The position numbers were made by a program, and so were the translations under genes. From contig SSNU01000074.1 of NCBI GenBank assembly GCA_012064415.1, positions 38,645-64,816 of the forward strand: DNA of 26,172 nucleotides. The letters are read 5' to 3'. Origin of the DNA: Gyrodactylus bullatarudis (lineage: Eukaryota > Platyhelminthes > Monogenea > Gyrodactylidea > Gyrodactylidae). The notes below the pieces were generated by a model. That model had not been told where the DNA came from and did not search any database. It saw only the letters and a list, made by a program, of their open reading frames with translations. Within the stretch, counting starts at the first letter, position 1. Each line of letters starts with the position of its first letter. This document shows positions 11,040 to 19,868 of this stretch, piece after piece.

Positions 11040-11350
11040 TGATAGAACTATCAATTCTAAGCATTATTTTGTATTGAAGTAAGTCTCACCTTTATGTCAT
11101 TCAGTTTTAAAAATCTAGAATTTTTCTAATCGCCGCTCAATTTTCAATTAATTTATACCACGAAATCTCTAAAATCCGGAATATCTTGACCATTCAATGA
11201 ATTTTTCAAGTAATAGTAATTATGTCCATGGGATATTGTGGGAAAACTGAGCAATGACATAATGGAGAATGATTTTTACGCCTTAAAAATATGCAAAACA
11301 TGATCTGAGAGTACGAACTCTCGTGAGTTGTTCGGAGAAAAATAAATCAA
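11040..11350 (-). repeat. Interspersed repeat S, copy 2 (inverted)
   Basis: Read on the minus strand it repeats the 6090-6450 copy block for block, from CCGAACAACTCACGAGAG to ATGCTTAGAATTGATAG, with scattered substitutions and indels. Together the copies form a large inverted repeat with a 4.6-kb spacer. No exon lies between them. Confidence 0.7.
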
Positions 11351-12675
11351 GAGAGGACCATAGCTCATGATCGTCTTCCCGACCAATAATGTTTTCTTGA
11401 GACTCACGAGTTTCAATACCAACGGAAACCCTGAATTTAGAAATCAATATTTAGATATTCACGAAAAGTTTAGTTAGATTCCAATGAAATGAACCAATAG
11501 AAGTTCATATAGGTCATTAGTAGGGTAAAACAAAATTTAATTTTCCCCTAAAAATGTTCCATGCCAAAATCAAAAATTGATGTTTTAACCGAGAAAAACA
11601 TATTTTTGAAAGTCAAAATAAAATTTTTTCCTGTTCTGTCGCCGCGTGTTCAAAAATTTTCATTTTCAATCGAGATTTTGTATACCAGAACAAACTCAAA
11701 AAAATGTATGGCGTTATGGCTTAGCTTTCACTTAGGTTTTAAATGAGATTAAGGCTGGGAAAAGTTGAAATATTTGGCCTACTCTTAGTCCTCAGGTGTT
11801 ATTATGAAGATTTTGCAACATTTTTAACAGAAATAGAGCTTATATTAAAAATTAACTCCATAAGACACCATCCCCAGTCGACCAATAGAATTCAAGAAAA
11901 GTTTCAACCAATGAAATACGAGTATTTTTTACATTTCTTCATTCCACCACGTGTTGCTACATGCTAGTCATTTTCAATTTGCTTCATTAAAATTCTCTAG
12001 CCAATTTATCTGTCATCGCTATAAAGAATCCTTTTTATAGCTATTGAAGCGACTTGGTTGAATGCCTCGTTGAATACCATTAGAACATGAAAAGTTTTCA
12101 TTTTAATGTTCAAAAATGAAATCCGCTAGGTTTAAACATAAATATTAGTTATCAATGCACGGATCATCTAGCATAATAGACATGAATTAAGTGATAATTG
12201 ACTAACCATCTAAGTACAGAATGATTGAATTCAAAGAGATTTTTTGAAACTAATAGATTATTTATTTGATGTAAAAAGAAGAACATTAATAGATCAAAAG
12301 AGATGAATCAAACGGATTGTTAGAAAGTGAAATTTCGAATAAGCTTTCTCTATATATAAATATTTTGTCAAACTAAATACTTTTTGGTCTGTTCATCGAA
12401 AAAGAAAAGCCTAATCCCTATGAAAGATAAAATAATCAATAAACCAACCCTAAACCAGATAAAGAAATCTGACCAAAGGAAACCAAGAAACTATTGCTCA
12501 GGTTAAATAAGAGGTCACTCAACACCCCTCTATTATTAATCAATACTACTTGTTTCTTTCATCCATCAAATTAAAATTTCCCTTATTTTGGTATACAATC
12601 AGTATTTTCCCCTTACTCGGATATAAATGAGGCTTAATGTGCAAAGTCTTTCAGGGATAAAATTTTTGAACTCAC
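11351..12675. other. Intron, no supported gene
   Basis: The open frames at 11561-11746 and 11743-11967 (plus) have no domain, no splice support and AT-driven composition. Nothing else stands out before the exon donor at 12675. Confidence 0.45.
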
Positions 12676-12804
12676 ATGGGGGATTCCGGGGCATTTCAAC
12701 GAAGCTTTGGGCAATTCGTAGGATTGAAATGGAATATTCACTAAGATCAATGTCGCTAACGTCGGTTGAAATTGATCGTGATACCTTTGAGGTGGCGGAT
12801 GAAT
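12676..12804 (-). CDS. SNX14: SNX14-like linker exon, frame-neutral (129 bp)
   Basis: The acceptor is TTAGTTTCAG above 12804 and the donor is CAT|GTGAGT at 12676/12675. In the frame set by the neighbouring exons it reads DSSATSKVSRSISTDVSDID and then a second stretch ending FVEMPRNPP. It starts with two bases and ends with one, so the leftover G of the 17979-18040 exon completes Asp and the leftover T joins CG of the 4188-4630 exon to give Ser. The length is a multiple of three, so skipping it keeps the reading frame. It is richer in GC than its surroundings, Ser/Thr-rich, and has no recognisable fold. It belongs to the linker between RGS and PX. No homologue is recognised for this stretch; the support is the splice sites, phase, strand and composition. 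Confidence 0.68.
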
Positions 12805-13559
12805 CTGAAACTAAAAAAATTTAAGTTAAATATCATGTTTATAAAACGATTGTTATCGAAATAAAAGTGTGATTCGAAAATTTCCCAACCTTAGATTAAA
12901 GTATTTCAAGCAAAGAATTTACCATGGATAAAATGGTCCAATTTTGATCAATACCAACTTGGTAATACCAAGTTTATCATTCAATTTTGCTAGATTGTTT
13001 TATAAAGAAGAGCGATAGAGAACATCTTTCAATTAAGCTTTCTAAATCTACTCCAGAAAGAAAAATCGCGTAAAATTTTGAAAATAAACTTAACGATAAA
13101 ATTATAATTTTCATAAATCAGGATTTTGCCTGTTCGTTTATTATTCAGGATTCCGGATATTTTTGATCAAAATATATTCAGCTTGATGAAAAAGATAAAT
13201 TTCTATTCTGATGAGAAGTGTCCTATTTGAGATTGAAAGAAGTGAAATAATTGTGCTTTCAAGAAATTATTCGATATTTGAAAAACAATTGAAAATTTCA
13301 ATTCAAAATTAGGCGTAAACCATTAAAGTTTCTCTTATTTGTCAAGAGTGTTGTTGTAGTTTTTTCATTCCTAAGAATTCTGAAGTGGACTCAAATGACG
13401 AGAAAGATTTATTCACTTTTTTGTTAAAAGGTAAAAAGCATTCAGACAGTCTGAAGACAATAAGATTTGACACCCATGAAACACATTATATGAGTCCGAT
13501 TTAACCTTAAAAAAATCTTTTTGTAGTAATGAATAAACTAGGCAGTTAATTTCAAAATT
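12805..13559. other. Intron; one short palindrome
   Basis: No gene is seen. A perfect inverted repeat AACTTGGT-AAT-ACCAAGTT lies near 12957. A CTGATGAGAAGTG string at about 13208 resembles half a hammerhead core but lacks the GAAA part. Confidence 0.45.
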
Positions 13560-13940
13560 GACGGATATTTTTCAAATTTTTCCCCAGAGAACTGGATTTT
13601 TTTGTGTTATAAAGTATTTTCTTTTTTAATGATAAGCTGCATTCGGTATTCACAGAGTAAAGCTAGTTGACATGAAGATGAGAATTCACTTTATTTTAGA
13701 AAAAACTCAATATTTTTCATCGGAAAGTCAGGAAAAAATTTATTTCTCGAATTCCATAATGAAATAAGCCAATAAGTTGTGGAAATTAAAAAAAAATTTT
13801 CAATCTGATTAAAATTAGGCCATTTTTTGAATTTCGAAAATGAATAAAATTTCCATTTTTTCAACTTTCGAGCTCAAAATTTTTATCGATTTCAAAGATT
13901 TGAAACAGTTAAATGCAGATATTCGCAGTAGACAAAGAAT
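13560..13940 (+). repeat. Family R copy (plus)
   Basis: Landmarks GTTGACATGAAGATGAGAAT, GTCAGGAAAAAATTTATTTC, TTCCATAATGAAATAAGCC and CGAGCTCAAAATTTTTATCG, followed by TTTCAAAGATTTGAAAC. It is the inverted counterpart of 5480-5760. Confidence 0.55.
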
Positions 13941-14584
13941 TCGAATTGGGCCGTGGATTATTGATTCCTTATGATCAGATTTCAAAAATTTACAAACAGA
14001 CAGAAAATGCCTCCATAAAGATCCTCTGATGAAATCATTCTTATAAGTACACGCTCGAGCAAAGTTTGAGTTTAACTCTACAACCTTCTGAACTTTTTAT
14101 TATGAATAATCATCATTTTATAATTGGATGAAGTTGTAATTTCTTTTCTTCAACTTTTTTTTCAATTAGAACATTGAGTTTGAGCATGTCCAACTTTTAA
14201 TAAAAAAGTCGACTTATAAAAAAAAATTTTGACCATATTTTTCTTGAATACGAATGACAAAGAAAGTCTGGTGATACTGTAAAAAGAGTTAATTTTTCCC
14301 AAAAAGGAATAATAATATCATTATTTTTTAGCAGTGATGTAATAAAATGTTCTACACCGAGAGAGTAATTAAATTAATTTTTGCAAATGTTTTTATTGCA
14401 ACCAGAGAAGAAATTGAGGACTAGGAATTTTTTTTCCTTTTTGAGTCCTATTGATTTTTCTCGCTTTCTATTTATTTATTATATGGAAAAGCTATTTTTT
14501 TCAATGAAGTTTCCAGTTTCTTGAATTACAAAAACCTAACTTGCAATTTAGAGGTGGTGAGGGAAAGCCGTTACGATACTAAAG

Positions 14585-14880
14585 TTGGTTGATATGAAGT
14601 TGGGTACAGTCAGTTGCGAAACTCATTGGCCACCCTTGTTCATGAAATTGCGATAAAATACATTAAATATCATGATCTATGATTTTTACGAAAACCTCAA
14701 TTTTTTCATCGAAAATTCAAATATGTTAAAGATTTTTTGGAATCCTATTGATTTCAAAGTGAGAGAGTGATCAAAAGTTAATTTTCCCGATCACAATAAG
14801 AAAGTGGGCGACATGAGTAGGATTCCAAAAAATCGAGGTTTTCGTAAAAACATAGATACTCAACTTCATTTCAATTAGCT
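14585..14880. repeat. Family R copies forming a foldback
   Basis: ATTTTTACGAAAACCTCAAT and GATTTTTTGGAATCCTAT on the left (14682-14748) recur inverted at 14816-14852 as TAGGATTCCAAAAAATCGAG and GTTTTCGTAAAAAC. The right arm lacks about 30 bp present in the left. Between the arms lies the family box GTGAGAGAGTGATCAAAAGT. Confidence 0.55.
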
Positions 14881-15729
14881 TTATTTAAAATAACTTTAGA
14901 GGCTAATACTGAATAGATTTTTTTCAACTTTAGAGCCTATAAAATGCGGTCCTTCTGTTCTCATTAACCTTTGATGCCCCATTGTACCATTATTAGAACT
15001 CGACACTTTCTCGTGCGATAATTTGAAATGAAAGCTACATAAAATAATTTTTTCGCGTATATTACAAAGGAAATCTATCAAATTACAAAACTATGTATAT
15101 TTCATAAAGTTTGCTTTTCACTGATGCTAACCATAGTTACTAATAGAACGGTGATTTTTTGAAAATGTAGTCAAATATTTCTAAAATATTTAGATCGGTC
15201 TTTTGTGAATATTTCATGTTTTCATATTTCTACAAAAAAACTGGAAAGTCAAGAAAAATTCCTATTTTTTAGACTGTGTAAGTAGACTATACTAATCCTT
15301 AGTTGTAATGAATTTACTTAAATATATTTCGTTTCCTATACACTTGGAATTGACAAATTTCAAGTGGAATTAAAAGAGATTAATATATCCTAGAGACATG
15401 ATCTCTCTTTCTTTCCCACAGAATAATAATAAATAACAGAGCGTAATGTTTTCCATATAGACATGAGGAATAAAGTTTATTTATTTATGATCAATTTCTT
15501 TATTAGATTTCATTGCATTGACAGATTCTTGAGTACGCTTCATTCGTATCTGAAAATTTGCATTATAGAACTAAACTCGAATTGCTGTTATAAATTTTTA
15601 TCGAATTTTACATTTAATCTCTTTAAAGTTTTAAGTAGATCCGTCGTTGAAAGACTTTTTCTTCCTATAGTTTTTTTACAATTAGTTTTTTGTTTCATTT
15701 TTTTGGAAATGTATAAGAAAGAGATATAA
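14881..15729. other. Intron, no supported gene
   Basis: The minus-strand frame at 14896-15081 includes a slightly GC-richer stretch (NNGTMGHQRLMRTEGPHFIG) that may be a fragment of an unknown repeat or gene. I cannot name it and see no splice sites. The plus frame at 15463-15729 is AT-rich and hydrophobic and unlikely to be real. Confidence 0.35.
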
Positions 15730-16335
15730 AGCTAGTCAATATGAAGATGGGATTTTATGATTTTTACAAAATTCTTATCTTTTTCATCAAGAAACCGAAT
15801 TTGATCAAGAATTTATGGAATCTAGATCATGAGACCCTCTTTCACGATACAGAGAAAAAAATTCAGAAAAAATCAATTTTTAAGGAAAAATACGGCAAAT
15901 TTGAAATCTTGAAATAGCGCAAAATTCCCTTTTTTTGAACTTTGAGTTGAAAATTTTTGCTGATTTCAGTGTGAGAGAGTGATCAAAAGTTGATTCTTAG
16001 GATCACAATAAGACAAAAACCCGATTATCATCATAAAATTTTTGATAATTTCGTCATTTTTCTGGGATCTTGAAATATCAAATTTCATTGACTTCCAAGT
16101 AAGGAAAATGATGAAAAAATCAAAATTTGATTTTGACACGATTATGGGGTGATTCTCAAAACCAGATTCAGCATATTTAATTTCTTTGACTAATCAACTC
16201 TCTCTTGATCACTCTCTCACATTGAAATCAGCAAAAATTTTCAATTCAAAGTTCAAAAAAAGGGAATTTGGCGCTACTTCAAGATTTAAAATTCGCCGTA
16301 TTTTCCTTAAAAATTGATTTTTTCTGAATTTTCTC
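15730..16335. repeat. Foldback: two family R copies in opposite orientation
   Basis: The left arm (15855-15986) runs from AAATTCAGAAAAAATCAATT through GCGCAAAATTCCC and GAAAATTTTTGCTGATTTCA to GTGAGAGAGTGATCAA. The right arm (16205-16335) is its reverse complement with few differences. The spacer is about 218 bp. The transcript could form a hairpin of about 130 bp. The right arm ends exactly where the PLE endonuclease fragment begins. Confidence 0.7.
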
Positions 16336-16590
16336 TTCAACCCATACATCTATGCTGTCATCTCCAGGGGTTTTGTACAGAATGGAAACAGAAGCAGCAT
16401 GTTTCTCCTGTTTGATATTCCTAGTTACCGCAGTGTCCTTATTCAGATAATCACTTGATCTTGTAGACTCTACAATGTAGACAGCTTCCTAATTGTTCTA
16501 CCTATGTAAGAAGCACCACAGTCAAATTGGAATTTATAAATTAGTAGATTCTTCTCTTCCGGTTTGAGTAAATCTTTTTGAATCAAACTA
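16336..16590 (-). pseudogene. PLE GIY-YIG endonuclease fragment (lineage B)
   Basis: The minus strand reads LIQKDLLKPEEKNLLIYKFQ, then FDCGASYIGRTIRKLST. This is the GIY-YIG core (LIYKF...SYIG) with the Arg helix of Penelope-like endonucleases. TAG follows because of a 14-bp insertion. Past it the frame resumes as RSSDYLNKDTAVTRNIKQEK and ends ...SIDVWVEEKI, where the Glu fits the conserved catalytic Glu position of GIY-YIG nucleases. One Cys of the usual C-x-C is Phe here. The same lineage appears at 25700-25850. The fragment is cut off at its carboxyl side by a family R repeat. Confidence 0.72.
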
Positions 16591-16619
16591 AACAGTCTAT
16601 GTGTTTTAAATACAATTGT

Positions 16620-17085
16620 TTCATTTTATTTTATTCTCACGGAAATCTCATCGTTTCAGTTTCAAATGAAAGAATCATTTAGAGGGTTTGAAAGTCAAGT
16701 GAATATTTAGTAATAAAGCTTATATATTGCATCGGAACTCGTCAGACTATTACACCGGCTAGATAAATATATTAAATTTAATTCTCAATAATATCCTCTG
16801 ATCGGTTCTATCATTCCAAAATACAAAAGAGGAGGATTTCAGGTTGGTTCTTTGGTATCTATGATCATTGTTTCCTTCTCATGTATCTGTCTATCATAGG
16901 TTGCCCACTTAGACTTTTACGTTCTCTACCTATTTTGCCATGCGTTGACTTTTCACTTTTATTCTCAGTTGTAATTGTTACTGGGGCAGAAGACTGGAGA
17001 TCATTTAGGGGAGGCGTAGTTTCAACTACTTGCTCATTTTGTTCAATTATCTTTATGTTTCATTAAGGTCTCGAAATTTTCTGAA
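16620..17085 (-). mobile_element. PLE lineage A remnant: C-terminal tail plus 3' region with hammerhead-like core
   Basis: At 16865-17047 the minus strand encodes IEQNEQVVETTPPLNDLQSS and then a tail ending GRERKSLSGQPMIDRYMRRK-Q-stop. This matches the C terminus of the PLE at 19.3-21.4 kb. The following noncoding DNA stays parallel: AACAATGATCATAGATACCA, GATCAGAGGAT, TCTAGCCGGTGTAATAGTCT, then GACGAGTTCCGATGCAATAT, TAAGCTTTATTACTAAATAT and TCACTTG. No RT or endonuclease precedes it, so the copy is truncated and sits in the sense orientation of the host gene. Confidence 0.72.
16705..16765 (-). ncRNA. Degraded hammerhead-like core in PLE remnant
   Basis: CTGACGAG (rc of 16738-16745), a short CC-looped stem (GTTCCGAT) and GCAA replace the canonical CTGANGA...GAAA; the A13 position is mutated. 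Flanks GTGTAATAGT and ACTAAATATTCAC are shared with the copy at 21.35 kb. It is probably inactive. Confidence 0.4.
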
Positions 17086-17089
17086 GAAT

Positions 17090-17530
17090 TTTTGAAAACC
17101 AGTTCACAAGCCACACTTTCACAAAGAAAAGAAAGTTTTTGAAAAACAATTGAGGGAATTTTAAATTTCGAATTGACGCAATTTTTCCATTTTTACAAAC
17201 ATAGAGATGGAAATTTCTTGTTGATCTCAAGGTGTGAGAGGGATCAAACGTTATTTTATTAGGGATCTCTATTAGACAAAGAATACAAAAATTGTCGTAG
17301 AGATTTTAGGAAACAATCCATTATCGTGGGAAAGTCTACTTTCCATTTTCAGATCATTTTGAATTGTACTTGACAAAGAATAAATTAGGAAGTTACAAGA
17401 TCACTTTAAATTGACACTTGATTTAAATATTGAACAGTGATACTTGGTTTCTTCGTCTATTGGTGATCCTTAAAAATAACGTTTGATCCCTCTTGCGATC
17501 AAAAACTAAACTGTGTTCTTTTACACAAAG
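17090..17530. repeat. Opposed family R copies
   Basis: Plus copy: GGTGTGAGAGGGATCAAACG, then GGGATCTCTATTAGACAAAG and TCGTAGAGATTTTAGG. The minus-oriented boxes at 17455-17500 read, reversed, GATCGCAAGAGGGATCAAAC and GGATCACCAATAGACGAAG. The interior is degraded. Confidence 0.45.
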
Positions 17531-17978
17531 CTGAACATTGTTTATTTATGCTTACTGGTTAGAGATCATTTTGGGTCTTTAACATGGTCTTTCATGATCA
17601 GTACATGGAGAGATATAAAAGAATTATAGAATTGCTTTTCTAATTATCCATTTCAAAAAAATGATAGTGATTCAGCATGTCCAGAAAATGGATTTCATTA
17701 AAATTCAACCTGATGTTTGAAATTTTTAAATTATTTTCACGTTTCACTATAACAACATATTTTAATAATAATAAAATATCTACTATAAAGTATATAGATG
17801 ATGAATAAAAGATTTTCGACTAAAATAAAATAATCATTTCTCTCGATATTAACCTCTCGCTTCTTTTTCCAGTTATCATTTATCAATTATTCTTTCAGAG
17901 CCATGCTAAAGTTAGATTCCACAAATCGTTCATAGACACGTGTATGGGATTAAGAATAGATACTCGATATATACTCAC
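17531..17978. other. Intron, nothing recognised
   Basis: AT-rich sequence downstream of the 62-bp exon in transcript sense. No gene, and no repeat shared within the window. Confidence 0.45.
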
Positions 17979-18040
17979 CTTGTCTTTTACAAGTTTGATA
18001 TTCCTCCGTGCATAGACTGGTCTCTTGAGATTTTGATTTA
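17979..18040 (-). CDS. SNX14: SNX14-like short linker exon (62 bp)
   Basis: A 62-bp exon between CGTTTTTAG (above 18040) and AAG|GTGAGT (17979/17978), both strong sites. In the frame required by its neighbours it reads KSKSQETSLCTEEYQTCKRQ. The first base completes the codon left by the previous exon and the last G is completed by AT of the next one. A second frame is also open over this short length, so the choice rests on phase agreement with three other exons. The peptide is polar and charged, as expected for a disordered linker. No domain is recognisable. Confidence 0.65.
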
Positions 18041-18394
18041 CTAAAAACGAAAAGAATTAGTTCACCTAAATGCAAACAGATGAAGTTAACAACAGAAAAT
18101 TTTTTACCACAGTAAAACAAAATAAAGTGCCATTATATTGAGAAAATCGCTTTCTGTTCATTGGAAGTTCATAGGAAGGATAAGGAATAACGCAGTCTTA
18201 CAAATCGGACATAATTTTTCTACTCAATGATATTTTCAACTTTTGTAGATTATTAATATATTAAAATTATGCTTTTGTAAAATTTTTTCATTGACACCTA
18301 AAGATCAGGAAAAAGATAAAGTTGTAGATTAATTTCATTGACAGATATTTTGTAAATACTCCTAGTCTCACTACTTTTTTTTCAATTAACCCGG
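18041..18394. other. Intron, nothing recognised
   Basis: Intronic sequence just upstream of the 62-bp exon acceptor. No gene or repeat is recognised. Confidence 0.45.
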
Positions 18395-18632
18395 TTAAAC
18401 TAGAAGAGTCAAGTTTCCTTCTACTCTCTTGTTGAGAATTTATTTTCTGAACAAGATGATGTCATTTCTGTCTTTCTATTTCATTCATGTTCTTTTTCTA
18501 TTGAAAGGCGAAGCAATGCAAGTCGGGTTTTCAGTTTTTACCAAATATGTAACTCGAAAATTCTATTTTAAAAGCACATATCTGAAATCAGCGAAAAATT
18601 CTCTACAAAAGTGGAAAATATCAATGAATAGA
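18395..18632 (+). repeat. Segment A, copied at 25152-25345
   Basis: From GATGATGTCATTTCTGTCTT (18455) through GAAAGGCGAAGCAATGCAAG and CAAATATGTAACTCGAAAAT to GGAAAATATCAATGAATAGA (18632), this segment recurs at 25190-25345 with two substitutions and one 22-bp deletion. Looser similarity (TTAAACTAGAAGAGTCAA) extends back to about 18397. The 111-codon open frame over it (18429-18764) is interrupted in the other copy and has no domain. Part of it (CTGAAATCAGCGAAAAATTC) resembles an inverted family R box. Confidence 0.8.
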
Positions 18633-18879
18633 ATTTCTCAGACTGTAAAACTGTGTAATTGTTGCTCACAGGTTTCTCTATTCAAGAATAATCAATACGC
18701 AAATACATTTATGATCAAGATTGGAGGAACAAAAGCTTGCACAGCCCGATTGAGAATTTTGTAAAAATCATAAATTTCCATCTTCATATTAAGTAGGTTT
18801 ATGTCAACGTTTATCTTGATAGTCTAAAGAATGACTTAGCAATTCTATTAAGCTTGCTACTAAAAGTAACTGAAAATAG

Positions 18880-19255
18880 TCTCGAACGAATTCGTATCTA
18901 ATGTTGGTTAATATGCATATGTGGATTAATGAATTTAACAAGAAATCTCAGTTTTCCATCAAGAACTCGAATATGTTCTTCTTCGTAATCTAGACCATGT
19001 TGTCTACTTTTACCATTTGGCGACAAAATCCAATTTTTTCGAACTTTGAGCTGAAAATTTTTATTGATTTGAAAGTGGGAGGCTGATCGAAAGAGGCTTT
19101 TCAGGATCAAGATTAGACAAGAAAGCTGACTAGCACCGTCAAATTACCGACAGTTACCCCATTATCTAGAGACTTTGAATTATTCGAAATTTCATTTATT
19201 TCCAAGTAGTGAAAATGATCAAAAAGTCGCTTCCAAACGATAATGTGATGTCAAA
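18880..19255 (+). repeat. Family R copy next to the PLE
   Basis: Landmarks: CGAACTTTGAGCTGAAAATT, TTGATTTGAAAGTGGGAGGC, TTTTCAGGATCAAGATTAGA and TCTAGAGACTTTGAATTATT, ending with CCAAGTAGTGAAAATGATCA. The PLE begins about 20-30 bp later. Confidence 0.5.
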
Positions 19256-19280
19256 GAACGATTACATTTAGAAAGGGAAG

Positions 19281-19868
19281 TTGCTCCTCTCAGATAACTC
19301 CAGATTTCGACCGAAAGAAGCGGAAACAGCCCTAAAGAGAATCAAAGGTTTCGAGAAAGCTATCACAAAGAAGATTGAGATATATTGATGATACCTTAGC
19401 ACAGACGATAAAGCCTATGTCCGATGAAATTGGGAGATTAAATCTACTTCCAAAGGTTCACAAAGATATAGCAAGGTTTGAAGTATAGGCCTATCCTCGA
19501 TATGTCAGCAACCCCACAGCACAAAATGGTGAAATGGCTAACAGAAATCTTGACTCCTTTAAGGAATGAACTTTGTAAATATTCAATTAAGAATTCAGCC
19601 GAATTTGTCGATAAACTGAGGAATCTCAATTTTCAGTCAACAAAAATGGTGTCGCTCGATGTTAGCTCTCTATTTACAAATGTCCCTCTGAGAGAAACAG
19701 TTAAGTTTATAAGTAACAAGCTTAATGAATTTCCCTCTATTTGCAGTGTTCCTTCAGATGTTCTATCATAATTAATTTTGATGACGGTACAAAATATTGA
19801 CTTCAAATTTGCAGGCTGTTACTTCAAGCAAATAGATGATGTGGCAATGGGAAGTCCTATCGGGCCCC
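19281..19868 (+). pseudogene. PLE-1 N-terminal half of reverse transcriptase, broken
   Basis: 19281-19385 reads LLLSDNSRFRPKEAETALKR and ends at TGA (19386). The next readable frame starts near 19405 (TIKPMSDEIGRLNLLPKVHK), where LPKVHK is the PLE RT1 motif. A shift near 19474 moves to the frame of YRPILDMSATPQHKMVKWLT. Motif A (VSLDVSSLFTNVPLRETVKF) with its catalytic Asp is intact. TAA at 19769 probably replaces a Gln codon, since the frame goes on as LILMTVQNIDFKFAG to QIDDVAMGSPIGPP before a one-base loss in a run of C. That last shift could be a sequencing error; the others make the gene dead regardless. Confidence 0.8.

Noticed and set aside
13200..13240. CTGATGAGAAGTG string resembling a hammerhead core
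   Set aside because: No GAAA at the right distance and no pairing for stems I or III.
14896..15081. Minus-strand frame with NNGTMGHQRLMRTEGPHFIG
   Set aside because: Locally richer in GC but short, with no recognised family or splice sites; kept only as a remark in the region entry.
18429..18764. 111-codon plus-strand open frame
   Set aside because: It lies over repeat segment A, is broken in the second copy by a 22-bp change, and shows no domain or splice support.
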